Assembly (NCBI GenBank): GCA_021824565.1
Contig: JAKAKL010000122.1
Location: 40,864-104,863 of the forward strand
Length of the DNA: 64,000 bases
Reading direction: 5' to 3'
Origin: Bacteroidota bacterium
GTDB lineage: Bacteria > Bacteroidota > Ignavibacteria > Ignavibacteriales > Ignavibacteriaceae
Shown here: positions 18,011-26,393 of the stretch, piece by piece
Numbering within the stretch: position 1 is the first letter of the stretch
Layout: each line of letters begins with the position of its first letter
The notes under the pieces: generated by a model
Told to the model about the DNA's origin: nothing
What the model saw: only the letters and a program-made list of their open reading frames with translations
Databases searched by the model: none
Translations under genes and position numbers: made by a program

Positions 18011-18050
18011 TAAAGAAATAAGAAGAAGCTGTTTCATAAAACAGCTTCTT
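18011..18050 (-). terminator. Terminator of hemL
   Basis: A perfect 12-bp stem (AAGAAGCTGTTT, 4-nt loop, AAACAGCTTCTT; 18023-18050) lies 22 bp beyond the hemL stop. Read on the minus strand it is followed by a T-rich run (18011-18022). Confidence 0.85.
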
Positions 18051-18072
18051 AAGAATATCGAGGAAATACTTT

Positions 18073-19368
18073 TTATTTTTTGTCTAAAATAGATAATGCC
18101 TCAAAGTTTGCTTTGATAGTTTTATCAAGATCATCTTTACTGTGAGCGGTTGAAACGAAAGCAGCTTCAAACTGAGCCGGTGCAAGGTATATTCCGCGAA
18201 TCAGCATTTCATGAAAATATTTTCCATAGAGTTTTGTATCGGATTTAACCGCATCTTTAAAACTATTGACTTTGCCTTCTGTAAAAAATAATGTCGACAT
18301 TGAACCAACCCGGTTAAGCGCATAGTTTTTCTTCAGCGATTTGAAATTTTCTTTTATTCCTTTTTCAAGGTATAATGATTTTTCTTCAAGAAGATTATAA
18401 ACCTCTGGATGATTTTTAATATGATTAAGCGCAGCATATCCTGCAGCCATTGCCAGCGGGTTTCCGCTTAAAGTTCCCGCTTGATAAATCGGTCCGCTGG
18501 GTGCTATCATTTCCATAATTTCTTTTTTGCCGCCGAATGCACCTACCGGCAAGCCTCCCCCAATTATTTTTCCAAATGTTGTCAGATCGGGCGTAATTCC
18601 TAAAATTTCTTGAGCGCCGCCTTTTGCCACTCTAAAACCGGTCATTACTTCATCGAATATCAGGACTATTTTTTCTTCGTCGCAAATTTGACGCAGCTCT
18701 TTTATGAATGCATCTGCTGCTTTAACCACGCCCATATTGCCTGCGACCGGCTCTATAATAACAGCGGCAATTTCATTTTTGTTTTTACTGATTAAACTTT
18801 TTACTGAATCAATGTCGTTGTAATCGGCAAGCAAAGTATCGGCGGCATTTCCTTTTGTAACGCCAGGGCTTGTCGGAATTCCTAAAGTTAATGCGCCCGA
18901 ACCTGCCTTTATAAGAAAATAATCCGCATGACCGTGATAGCACCCTTCAAACTTTATAAATTTTTCTTTGCCGGTATAGCCGCGCGCTGCCCGTACCGCG
19001 CTCATCGTTGCCTCTGTGCCGCTGTTTACCATCCTTACCATTTCTACGGACGGAACAAGTTCAGAAATTAACTTTGCCATTTTTATTTCAAGTTCAGTAG
19101 GAGCGCCGAAGCTTGTTCCGTTTTCAATTACCTGAATTAAAGCTTCTTTTATAAAAGAAGGATTATGCCCAAATAAATGAGGCCCCCAGCTTCCTATATA
19201 TTCTATAAATTCATTTCCATCGACATCATATATTTTTGAGCCGTCACCTCTGTTAATAAATAATGGAATTCCTCCAACAGATTTAAAAGCTCTTACCGGT
19301 GAATTTACTCCGCACGGTATATATTTTATAGCTTCGTTATATAGAGCATCGCTTTTTAATGTTTTCAT
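18073..19368 (-). CDS. hemL: Glutamate-1-semialdehyde 2,1-aminomutase
   Basis: A 431-residue PLP enzyme that converts glutamate-1-semialdehyde into 5-aminolevulinate, the second step of the C5 haem pathway after HemA. The family motifs are present: GVNSPVRAF at the N-terminus, NSGTEATMSAVRAARGYTG, FDEVMTGFR, and the PLP-binding lysine in TTFGKIIGGGLPVGAFGG. Its length is standard. It is a single gene on the minus strand, separated from the main hem operon by 6 kb and ended by its own terminator. The TetR-type palindrome found before the hem operon is not present in its 330-bp upstream region. Confidence 0.96.
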   Translation of the reverse strand: MKTLKSDALYNEAIKYIPCGVNSPVRAFKSVGGIPLFINRGDGSKIYDVDGNEFIEYIGSWGPHLFGHNPSFIKEALIQVIENGTSFGAPTELEIKMAKLISELVPSVEMVRMVNSGTEATMSAVRAARGYTGKEKFIKFEGCYHGHADYFLIKAGSGALTLGIPTSPGVTKGNAADTLLADYNDIDSVKSLISKNKNEIAAVIIEPVAGNMGVVKAADAFIKELRQICDEEKIVLIFDEVMTGFRVAKGGAQEILGITPDLTTFGKIIGGGLPVGAFGGKKEIMEMIAPSGPIYQAGTLSGNPLAMAAGYAALNHIKNHPEVYNLLEEKSLYLEKGIKENFKSLKKNYALNRVGSMSTLFFTEGKVNSFKDAVKSDTKLYGKYFHEMLIRGIYLAPAQFEAAFVSTAHSKDDLDKTIKANFEALSILDKK

Positions 19369-19698
19369 TCTTCATATCCTATTTTCATTCAAAAAATTCG
19401 ATGTGAAATTTAATAATAAAATCAATATGTGTTTAATACGATGAATAATTTTCAAATTTTTATTTCCTTTTTAAAGGCACTTTTGAAGCCGGTCGGAACA
19501 GGTAATAATTACTAATTGTCAGATCAAACGACAGATAATTTTTTCCAGCCTTTGTAACATATCGATACGAAAAAAGATTTATAATCAAAATGAGGCTATT
19601 TTTGAACTCAAAATATTATAAATTACTTGGTATAAATTATGTGCTTTGTTTTAGTTAGGTTTACCAATAATTTAGTACAGACACACTAATATTATATA
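19369..19698. other. Divergent intergenic region hemL / pilin-like operon
   Basis: These 330 AT-rich bases must carry the promoters of hemL (leftwards) and of the pilin-like operon (rightwards). I see no gene, no strong hairpin and no operator palindrome. The first pilin-like ATG has no SD. Confidence 0.5.
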
Positions 19699-20193
19699 AT
19701 GAATACAGGTCAAGGTTTAATTACAATCGCGGCGATGATGCTGCTTTCAATTTTGGTTTTAAGGATCAACAGCATGGCTTTAAATACCGGCAAGGCATTG
19801 TATGATTCTAAATTTGGGCTGCTTGCTACATCCATAGCTACCTCAATGATGGAAGAAATAAACAGCAAAGCGTTCGATGCAAATACAGACTCAGTTAGTG
19901 TAACCAGTTTGAGTCAATTGACTGCTCCCAACAAATTAGGTCCTGAAAGCGGCGAAGTATATCCAAACTACGATGATGTTGATGACTATAACGGTTATAC
20001 AAGAACCGATTCGTCAATGCCATCAGCAGTATTTAATGTTTCGTGCAAAGTAGTATATGTAAATGCTGCTTCACCCGACAGCCCATCGACATCTGCAACG
20101 TGGAATAAAAAAATTACGGTTACTGTTTCCAGTCCATCTATGCAGGACACAGTTCGTTTATCGACAATTTTTAGTTATTGGTATTTTAGGTAA
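19699..20193 (+). CDS. Pilin-like (PilV-type) minor surface protein
   Basis: A 164-residue protein with one N-terminal hydrophobic helix (residues about 7-24, LITIAAMMLLSILVL) and a soluble C-terminal part. Its size, topology and place as first of three such genes resemble the minor pseudopilin set PilV-PilW-PilX. The canonical prepilin site is not convincing: the sequence is GQGLITIAA and lacks the usual Glu at position +5. It lies 3 bp before the next gene. The role is probably assembly of, or anchoring to, a pilus or secretion pseudopilus; this is inferred from architecture only. Confidence 0.6.
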   Translation: MNTGQGLITIAAMMLLSILVLRINSMALNTGKALYDSKFGLLATSIATSMMEEINSKAFDANTDSVSVTSLSQLTAPNKLGPESGEVYPNYDDVDDYNGYTRTDSSMPSAVFNVSCKVVYVNAASPDSPSTSATWNKKITVTVSSPSMQDTVRLSTIFSYWYFR

Positions 20194-20196
20194 AGT

Positions 20197-20838
20197 ATGG
20201 GTTATGCAACGATATTAGATATTGTCGGTTCGGTTATTACAGGTGGTATCCTGTTGCTAATTTTAGCGCGCACTAATGCTTCTGCAGTGCAGAATACATA
20301 CAATAGCAATTCTGATTTAATTACTCAGGAGAATCTCGCCCAGGTAGTTTATGTGCTTGAGAATGATTTTAGGAAGATTGGTTTTATGGGAGATTACCTA
20401 AAAGCAGCACAACTTGATCCAACAAAAGCAATATTATATGCGGACACATCAAGTATAAGATTTCTCGCGGATACTCGAGATCACGGTGTAATGGATACTG
20501 TTTATTATTATTTGGGACCGACAAGCGAACAATCAAATACACCAAACCCGAATGATAGATTATTATACAGGTCAGTTACATCCGTAAATGATTCGGATAT
20601 CTCTTTCACTAGAAGCGGTAGCTTAGGCATAACACAATTTTATTTGACATATTTTGATGATTTTGGAAACCAGCTCAGCACGCCGGTTTCTGCTCCAGGT
20701 GCGATTCATGAAATACAGATTACTCTGCAGGTGCAAAACCTTGAAGGTTATAAAGGACAATATGATTCAACTACCCAATATGTTACTTCATACTGGAGAC
20801 AAATTAGATTAGCAACAAGAAATTTAAGAGACAGATAG
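20197..20838 (+). CDS. Pilin-like (PilW-type) minor surface protein
   Basis: This is a 213-residue protein with an N-terminal hydrophobic helix (residues about 5-26, ILDIVGSVITGGILLLILA) and an alpha/beta soluble domain. Near residue 60 it carries VLENDFRKIGFMGDYL, a pattern reminiscent of PilW-like and type II secretion GspJ-like subunits. It has no consensus prepilin peptidase motif. It lies 3 bp after the first and 12 bp before the third gene of the set, so the three are certainly one operon. The family assignment is tentative. Confidence 0.6.
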   Translation: MGYATILDIVGSVITGGILLLILARTNASAVQNTYNSNSDLITQENLAQVVYVLENDFRKIGFMGDYLKAAQLDPTKAILYADTSSIRFLADTRDHGVMDTVYYYLGPTSEQSNTPNPNDRLLYRSVTSVNDSDISFTRSGSLGITQFYLTYFDDFGNQLSTPVSAPGAIHEIQITLQVQNLEGYKGQYDSTTQYVTSYWRQIRLATRNLRDR

Positions 20839-20850
20839 GAGGTTTAAGAC

Positions 20851-22086
20851 ATGGGCGGCAAAGCAATATTATATGTTGTAGTAGGTTTTGGAATAATTTT
20901 TACTTTGATGAGTTTTAAATTAGGACAAGTGTCTGCAATAACAACAGGTAATTTTATAGGATATTATAATGTAACTAAAGCACATAACATTGCAGTAAGC
21001 GGAGCAAACATGGCTGCTAATGCCATCTTTCTTGATTCTACATGGACGTCAGGCTACAACAATTTAAGTTTTGATGGAGGCACAATAAATGTCAACGTTC
21101 AGACACTTGATCCAGTTAGGAACATAAGACAAATAACATCAACTGCAACCTACAACGATTCAGATTACGTTGTTAAGGTAACACTTCAGCCGAGCCAGTT
21201 TTCAAAGTTTGGCTATTACTCAGTTTATGAAAACGGAATATACTTTGTTACAGGAGATACAGTTTGGGGACCCTTACATACACAGGATTATTTATACGTT
21301 TCAGGCAGTCCTGTGTTTAATGGAAAAGTTACTACTTTAAAAGGAATCAGTAAGTACAATCGAAGAGATAAACCAATTTTTAACGGCGGATACCAGCAAG
21401 GTGTTAGCTTAACAATTCCGCCTACAAGCACTTCTACTTTGGAGACAAGTGCTAATAGCAACGGGCACACTTTTACGGGACATGATACAGTGTATTTAAC
21501 ATTTGCTAACGACAGTGTTAGATATAAGTATACATACAATGGAACGCAGACAAGTGTGCTAACATCAAGTTTTGCACCGAATGGAACTATCTTTGCCGAT
21601 AACGCTGTCTTAAGACTTCAGGGTACAGTTCAGGGACAAGTTACTGTAGGTGCTAGTTCTAGCGGCTCAAGCGGGAAAGGCACAATTTATCTTGACGGAG
21701 ATATTACTTACAAAACAGATCCACTTACAAATCCTAGTTCAACTGATCTATTGGGTATTGTCGCTCAAAACAATGTATACATTACACACAATACTGCCAA
21801 CCAGGACGGAATTAATATTGATGCAGCAATCTTTGCTCAGAATGGTGGCTTTGGAGCGCAAGATTATGATACATGGGTTACCGGGAGCGGAGGGAATCCC
21901 GCCTATATTCATTTGCTTGGCGGAGTCACACAATATACAAGATTACCTGTTGGTACTTTTGGCGGATGGTACGGGATGACGGGCTTTTATAAGGATTACC
22001 GGTACGACAATCGTTTTATGGCTGTTGCTCCACCAAATTATCCTGCGACAGGCGGTTTTGAAATTATTTCCTGGTACGAACAATAA
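20851..22086 (+). CDS. DUF4900-like (PilX-type) surface protein
   Basis: This 411-residue protein has an N-terminal membrane helix (residues about 5-24) and a large beta-rich domain. The pattern GPLHTQDYLYVSGSPVFNGKVTT and the later LLGIVAQNNVYIT resemble DUF4900 proteins. In those, a beta-helix-like passenger follows a pilin-type helix. An SD (GGAGG) lies 9 bp before ATG. It ends the operon and faces aspS, 71 bp away on the other strand. No catalytic motif is visible; it is probably a structural surface or pilus-tip component. Confidence 0.65.
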   Translation: MGGKAILYVVVGFGIIFTLMSFKLGQVSAITTGNFIGYYNVTKAHNIAVSGANMAANAIFLDSTWTSGYNNLSFDGGTINVNVQTLDPVRNIRQITSTATYNDSDYVVKVTLQPSQFSKFGYYSVYENGIYFVTGDTVWGPLHTQDYLYVSGSPVFNGKVTTLKGISKYNRRDKPIFNGGYQQGVSLTIPPTSTSTLETSANSNGHTFTGHDTVYLTFANDSVRYKYTYNGTQTSVLTSSFAPNGTIFADNAVLRLQGTVQGQVTVGASSSGSSGKGTIYLDGDITYKTDPLTNPSSTDLLGIVAQNNVYITHNTANQDGINIDAAIFAQNGGFGAQDYDTWVTGSGGNPAYIHLLGGVTQYTRLPVGTFGGWYGMTGFYKDYRYDNRFMAVAPPNYPATGGFEIISWYEQ

Positions 22087-22156
22087 ATTTCCATTTATTG
22101 TTTGGGTATGCAAAATATAGGAAAGGAATTTTGCAATTATAAAAATTTTTAAGGAA

Positions 22157-23932
22157 CTATCTAATTTTTATATGTAATTCTTTAAGCTGATTTTCATCAA
22201 CGGTAGAAGGAGCGTCGTCCATTAGGGAAATGGCGCTTGCAGTTTTAGGAAACGCAATTACTTCCCGGATTGAATTTTCGCCGGCAAAAATCATAGCCAT
22301 TCTATCAAAACCAAACGCGATTCCTCCATGCGGAGGCGCACCGAATTTAAAAGCGTTCATCAAGAATCCGAATTTATATTCTGCTTCATCGTCGGATATT
22401 CCGAGCGCTTTAAACATTTTTGCTTGAAGTACGGCATCGTGAATTCTAATGCTTCCTCCCGCAATCTCGCTTCCGTTTAGGACAAGATCATATGCGCGGG
22501 CTTTCACTCTTGCAGGATCGGCTTGCATATATTGAACATCTTCCAACCGCGGCGATGTAAATGGATGATGCATTGCATAGAATCGCTTTGTTTGTTCGTC
22601 CCATTCAAATAGAGGGAAATCCGTAACCCATAAAAGTTTTGGTTCAGCATCAGGCTTTATTAGTTCAAGTCGCCGAGCCATTTCTAATCTAAGCTGACCC
22701 ATCAAGGAGAGTGTTTTTAATTTTGCTCCGGTAAGTATAAAAAGTAAATCTCCTGGCTTAGCTTTTAAGCTGGTGATAATATTTTTCTTTTCCTCATCGG
22801 ATAAAAATTTTGCAATAGGCGCTTCAAGTTCAACGCCCGCAGCCAATTCTTTTACACGCATCCAGATAAGTCCGCCGGCGCCGAGTTTTTTAACAAAGTC
22901 GGTTAAAACATCAAGCTGGTTTCTTGTATACTCTCCGCAGCCCGGCGCAAGCAAGCCCGAAATAATGCCGTAGTTGTTTATGCTGTCTTTAAAAACTTTG
23001 AATTCGGTTTTTTCGAAGACGTGGTTGAGTGTTGTCATTTCAAGATCAAATCGAAGATCTGGTTTGTCGCTGCCGTATTTTTCCATGGCTTCATCGAAAG
23101 TAAGCTTTGGGATCAGCGGCAAATCTTTGTTCCAAATTTCTTTAAAGAGAATTTTCATTAAGCCTTCAACAATTTCAAAAATATCTTTCTGGTCTATGAA
23201 AGACATTTCGACATCAATTTGAGTGAACTCTGGTTGACGGTCGGCGCGGAGATCTTCATCGCGAAAACATTTAACGATTTGAAAATATCTATCAAGACCT
23301 GAAACCATGAGCAATTGTTTATATTGCTGCGGCGATTGAGGCAGCGCGTAGAATTTCCCTTTATGAAGGCGGCTTGGCACGAGATAATCGCGTGCCCCTT
23401 CAGGAGTACTTTTCATTAGCACGGGAGTTTCAACTTCAACAAAATTATTTTTATCAAAATACTGGCGGACTAATTGATACATCTTATGACGCATCAAAAT
23501 ATTTTTTTGAATTGCAGGGCGGCGCAAATCGAGATAGCGATATTTTAGCCTAATATCTTCGCTTGTATCAACTTCATCTTTAATTGGAAAAGGAGGTGTC
23601 TTAGCTTCATTTAAGATTACCAATTTATTTACCATGACATCTACATTGCCGGTAGCAATTGCAGGATTTTCTGTACCTTCAGGCCGCTTTCTAACTTTTC
23701 CTTCAATTGAAATAACGAATTCGTTTCTCAGATTTGCTGCTGCTGAATGAGCTTCAGCGTTAAATCCTGGTTCAAAGACAATTTGAGTAATACCGTAACG
23801 ATCGCGCAAATCTATAAAGATTAAACCGCCAAGATCGCGTCTTGTATCGACCCAGCCGTTCAGTACAACATTCTCTCCGATATTTTTTTCTCTTAATTCG
23901 CCGCAAGTATTTGTTCTTGTTTGAAATTGCAT
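22157..23932 (-). CDS. aspS: Aspartyl-tRNA synthetase
   Basis: This 591-residue class II synthetase charges tRNA(Asp). It has the N-terminal OB-fold anticodon domain (GWVDTRRDLGGLIFIDLRDRYG), motif 2 (FRDEDLRADRQPEFTQIDVEMSF), the bacterial GAD insertion domain and motif 3 (GIAFGFDRMAMIFAG). I set the start at ATG 23932, which has a GGAG SD about 14 bp upstream and matches family length. The longer frame to 23983 would add 17 unrelated residues. It is monocistronic and divergent from the pyrimidine phosphorylase gene. Confidence 0.96.
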   Translation of the reverse strand: MQFQTRTNTCGELREKNIGENVVLNGWVDTRRDLGGLIFIDLRDRYGITQIVFEPGFNAEAHSAAANLRNEFVISIEGKVRKRPEGTENPAIATGNVDVMVNKLVILNEAKTPPFPIKDEVDTSEDIRLKYRYLDLRRPAIQKNILMRHKMYQLVRQYFDKNNFVEVETPVLMKSTPEGARDYLVPSRLHKGKFYALPQSPQQYKQLLMVSGLDRYFQIVKCFRDEDLRADRQPEFTQIDVEMSFIDQKDIFEIVEGLMKILFKEIWNKDLPLIPKLTFDEAMEKYGSDKPDLRFDLEMTTLNHVFEKTEFKVFKDSINNYGIISGLLAPGCGEYTRNQLDVLTDFVKKLGAGGLIWMRVKELAAGVELEAPIAKFLSDEEKKNIITSLKAKPGDLLFILTGAKLKTLSLMGQLRLEMARRLELIKPDAEPKLLWVTDFPLFEWDEQTKRFYAMHHPFTSPRLEDVQYMQADPARVKARAYDLVLNGSEIAGGSIRIHDAVLQAKMFKALGISDDEAEYKFGFLMNAFKFGAPPHGGIAFGFDRMAMIFAGENSIREVIAFPKTASAISLMDDAPSTVDENQLKELHIKIR

Positions 23933-24156
23933 TTTTGCTAACTGATCTCCTAAAAAGAATTTTTGAAATGCAAAAATAGTCAATTAAAAAAGGGTATACA
24001 AATAAACTCTACTGTATTCTTACTATGACGAAATATTTTTGCATAATAATTTCTTTTAAAGAATTTTTAAAACCTCTTTTCAAATATCCTTTATTTTATT
24101 TTGTTTTCGTTTTAAGTTTGCTTGGCATTTCTAAAAGGAAAAAAGGAAAATCTTTA

Positions 24157-25461
24157 ATGAATGTAGTTGAACTTATAAGGAAGAAACGGGATGGAAAATC
24201 TCTCTCAAAAGATGAAGTAAGGTTCTTAATTTCATCCTACACAAAAAATAAAATTCCGGATTACCAATTTTCTTCATTATTAATGGCAATATTTCTGAAC
24301 GGAATGAATGATGAAGAAACATCTTTTCTCACCGATGCAATGCTCTACAGCGGTAAGGTAATAAATTTAAATTTATTTAAAGGAAGTAAAGTTGATAAAC
24401 ACTCAACGGGCGGCGTAGGAGATAAAACTTCATTAATCCTTGCGCCGATTGCAGCAGCGGCTGGCATTTATGTACCGATGATTTCAGGAAGAGGACTTGG
24501 GCATACCGGCGGCACATTAGACAAGCTTGAATCAATTCCAGGATTTAAAACAGATTTATCGCTCGTAGAATATAAATCTATTTTAAAAAAATGCGGCGCA
24601 GTTTTAATCGGGCAAACAAAAGATATTGCGCCTGCGGATAAATTGATTTATTCTTTGCGTGATGTAACAGGAACAGTAGAATCGATCTCTCTTATTACTG
24701 CAAGCATTATGAGCAAGAAATTGGCGGAGGGAATTGATGGAATTGTTTTAGATGTTAAAACCGGCAGCGGAGCATTTATGAAAGAGGAGAAAGAAGCTCT
24801 CAAGCTTGCGAATTCATTAATTACAACTGCAAAATCTTTTAATAAAAAAGTTATAGCTTTTATAACCGACATGAATCAGCCGCTTGGAAACAATATCGGC
24901 AATTGGCTTGAAGTGCTTGAGTCAATTAACATTCTTAAAGGTGATGAAGAAGGAGATTTACTTGACCTTAGTAAAGCATTATCAGGAGCGATGATATATT
25001 TAGGCGGGAAGGCAGAGTCCTTGTCCGAGGGAATTGAAATTTCACAAACCATGATCGATAATGGGAAAGCATTTGAAAAGTTTTTAGAAATTGTAAAGCT
25101 TCAAGGCGGCGACATTAGTTATATCAATAAGCCCGAAAAATATCCGAAGTCAAAAATCGTTGAAGATATTTATTCGGAAAGCGAAGGATATGTTGAATCA
25201 ATTAATAATTTTGAAATTGGCATGGCGGCATTGGAACTTGGTGCAGGAAGACAAACCAAAGAAGACAATATTGATCCTAAGGCGGGGATAATTTTTAAAG
25301 CAAAAATTGGAGATTATGTTAACAAAGGAGATTTACTTGCCGAAATACATACTTCAACAAAAATAAAGGTATGTAAAGCTAAAGAGAAAATTATTAATAG
25401 CATAAAACTAAGCAATTATGTGCCGGAGGAGAAAAAACTAATTAAGCAAATTATTTATTAA
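24157..25461 (+). CDS. deoA: Thymidine / pyrimidine-nucleoside phosphorylase
   Basis: A 434-residue nucleoside phosphorylase that splits thymidine or uridine with phosphate in the pyrimidine salvage route. The signature KHSTGGVGDKTSL is present, as is SGRGLGHTGGTLDKLESIPG and the C-terminal domain GAGRQTKEDNIDPKAGI. Length agrees with the Pdp/DeoA family when translation starts at ATG 24157, which follows an AAAGGAAAA SD. The open frame extends back to 24025 but that part is only a basic, hydrophobic stretch and is not family sequence. The TetR-type palindrome lies right after its stop and belongs to the next operon. Confidence 0.93.
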   Translation: MNVVELIRKKRDGKSLSKDEVRFLISSYTKNKIPDYQFSSLLMAIFLNGMNDEETSFLTDAMLYSGKVINLNLFKGSKVDKHSTGGVGDKTSLILAPIAAAAGIYVPMISGRGLGHTGGTLDKLESIPGFKTDLSLVEYKSILKKCGAVLIGQTKDIAPADKLIYSLRDVTGTVESISLITASIMSKKLAEGIDGIVLDVKTGSGAFMKEEKEALKLANSLITTAKSFNKKVIAFITDMNQPLGNNIGNWLEVLESINILKGDEEGDLLDLSKALSGAMIYLGGKAESLSEGIEISQTMIDNGKAFEKFLEIVKLQGGDISYINKPEKYPKSKIVEDIYSESEGYVESINNFEIGMAALELGAGRQTKEDNIDPKAGIIFKAKIGDYVNKGDLLAEIHTSTKIKVCKAKEKIINSIKLSNYVPEEKKLIKQIIY

Positions 25462-25478
25462 AAGAAAAATCCGGCATT

Positions 25479-25502
25479 AAATGACCGACCGGTTGGTCAT
25501 TT
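25479..25502. promoter_or_regulatory. TetR-type operator palindrome before the hem operon
   Basis: The 24-bp element has arms AAATGACCGACC and GGTTGGTCATTT, matching at 11 of 12 pairs. Its core TGACCGACCGGTTGGTCA is of the ACCGACCGGT type seen in many TetR-family operators. It ends 60 bp before the first hem-operon start. A promoter-like pair (ATTG at 25507 and TAGGTTTA at 25531) lies just downstream, so a bound repressor would block transcription. I found no second copy in the window. The natural candidate ligand is the TetR domain fused to HemD in this same operon; that link is inferred. Confidence 0.75.
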
Positions 25503-25562
25503 TGATATTGATTTAACAAAAATTTTTTATTAGGTTTAGCACACAGTTATTAAAGGTTTCTC

Positions 25563-26387
25563 ATGAAAGCCGTTATAGATACATTAAATTTTTTTCTTCC
25601 AATCTTTTACATTGTAACCTTTGGATTTTACTTCTACGATTTTATGAAGAGCGGGAAGAAATTTTTTAACTCCAAAAGATTATTTTTATTTCTTACACTG
25701 TTAATCCATTTTTGCTATTTAATTTTTAGAACAGTTTACTTTGATCATCCGCCGATAACAAACGTGTTTGAAATATTCACCGTATTGGCTTTTGCAGTTG
25801 CTTTTTCATATTACATCCTTGAACTGCTTACCGATATTCGCGGCACCGGTCCATTCATAATTATTATATCAATATTTTTCCAGCTTGTATCTTCGGTTTT
25901 TATCACAGATGTTTTTCAAGTTAAAGAAGTATTGAGAAATCATCTGCTGGGAATTCATGTTTTCAGTGCGCTTGTAGGATACTCGGCGTTTGCAATGTCG
26001 TGTGTTTATGGATTTTTATATTTAATACTTTACAAGCAAATAAAACTTAATAAATTCGGTTTGATCTTTGACCGCCTTCCAAGCCTCGACGTTTTAGAAA
26101 GACTGAGTTTTATTTCTGCAATTATCGGATTTATACTTTTAACAATTGCAATTTTCATCGGAATAATCTGGCTGCCAAAGGCATTCCCTAAATTTTCGTA
26201 TGTAGATCCAAAGCTAATTGGGACATTCTTAGTATGGTTTTTATATGGATTGGGAATTATCACAAAAGTTTCAGGCAAATGGCAGGGGAAAAAGGTTGTG
26301 TTATTTTCAATACTTGGTTTTGTAATTGCAATTCTCTCTACAATAATGTCAAACTTTTTAGCATTAAGCTTTCATTCTTTCTATTAA
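25563..26387 (+). CDS. ccsA: CcsA/HemX-type cytochrome c assembly membrane protein
   Basis: A 274-residue polytopic protein with about eight transmembrane helices, of the cytochrome c assembly (CcsA/CcmC/HemX) family. In Bacillus the HemX member precedes hemA-hemC-hemD and modulates HemA level. In other bacteria relatives handle haem for cytochrome c. The tryptophan-rich WWD signature is not obvious, and the position, 6 bp before hemA, favours the HemX role. It is the first gene of the hem operon, directly behind the TetR-type palindrome. A CcsA or CcmC role cannot be excluded from sequence alone. Confidence 0.75.
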   Translation: MKAVIDTLNFFLPIFYIVTFGFYFYDFMKSGKKFFNSKRLFLFLTLLIHFCYLIFRTVYFDHPPITNVFEIFTVLAFAVAFSYYILELLTDIRGTGPFIIIISIFFQLVSSVFITDVFQVKEVLRNHLLGIHVFSALVGYSAFAMSCVYGFLYLILYKQIKLNKFGLIFDRLPSLDVLERLSFISAIIGFILLTIAIFIGIIWLPKAFPKFSYVDPKLIGTFLVWFLYGLGIITKVSGKWQGKKVVLFSILGFVIAILSTIMSNFLALSFHSFY

Positions 26388-26393
26388 GATGCA

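Noticed and set aside
23933..23983. 17-residue N-terminal extension of AspS
   Set aside because: The SD fits ATG 23932 and the family begins there; the extension is not family sequence.
24025..24156. 44-residue hydrophobic N-terminal extension of the pyrimidine phosphorylase
   Set aside because: The family is cytosolic and starts at MNVVELIRKKRDGK; an SD precedes that ATG.
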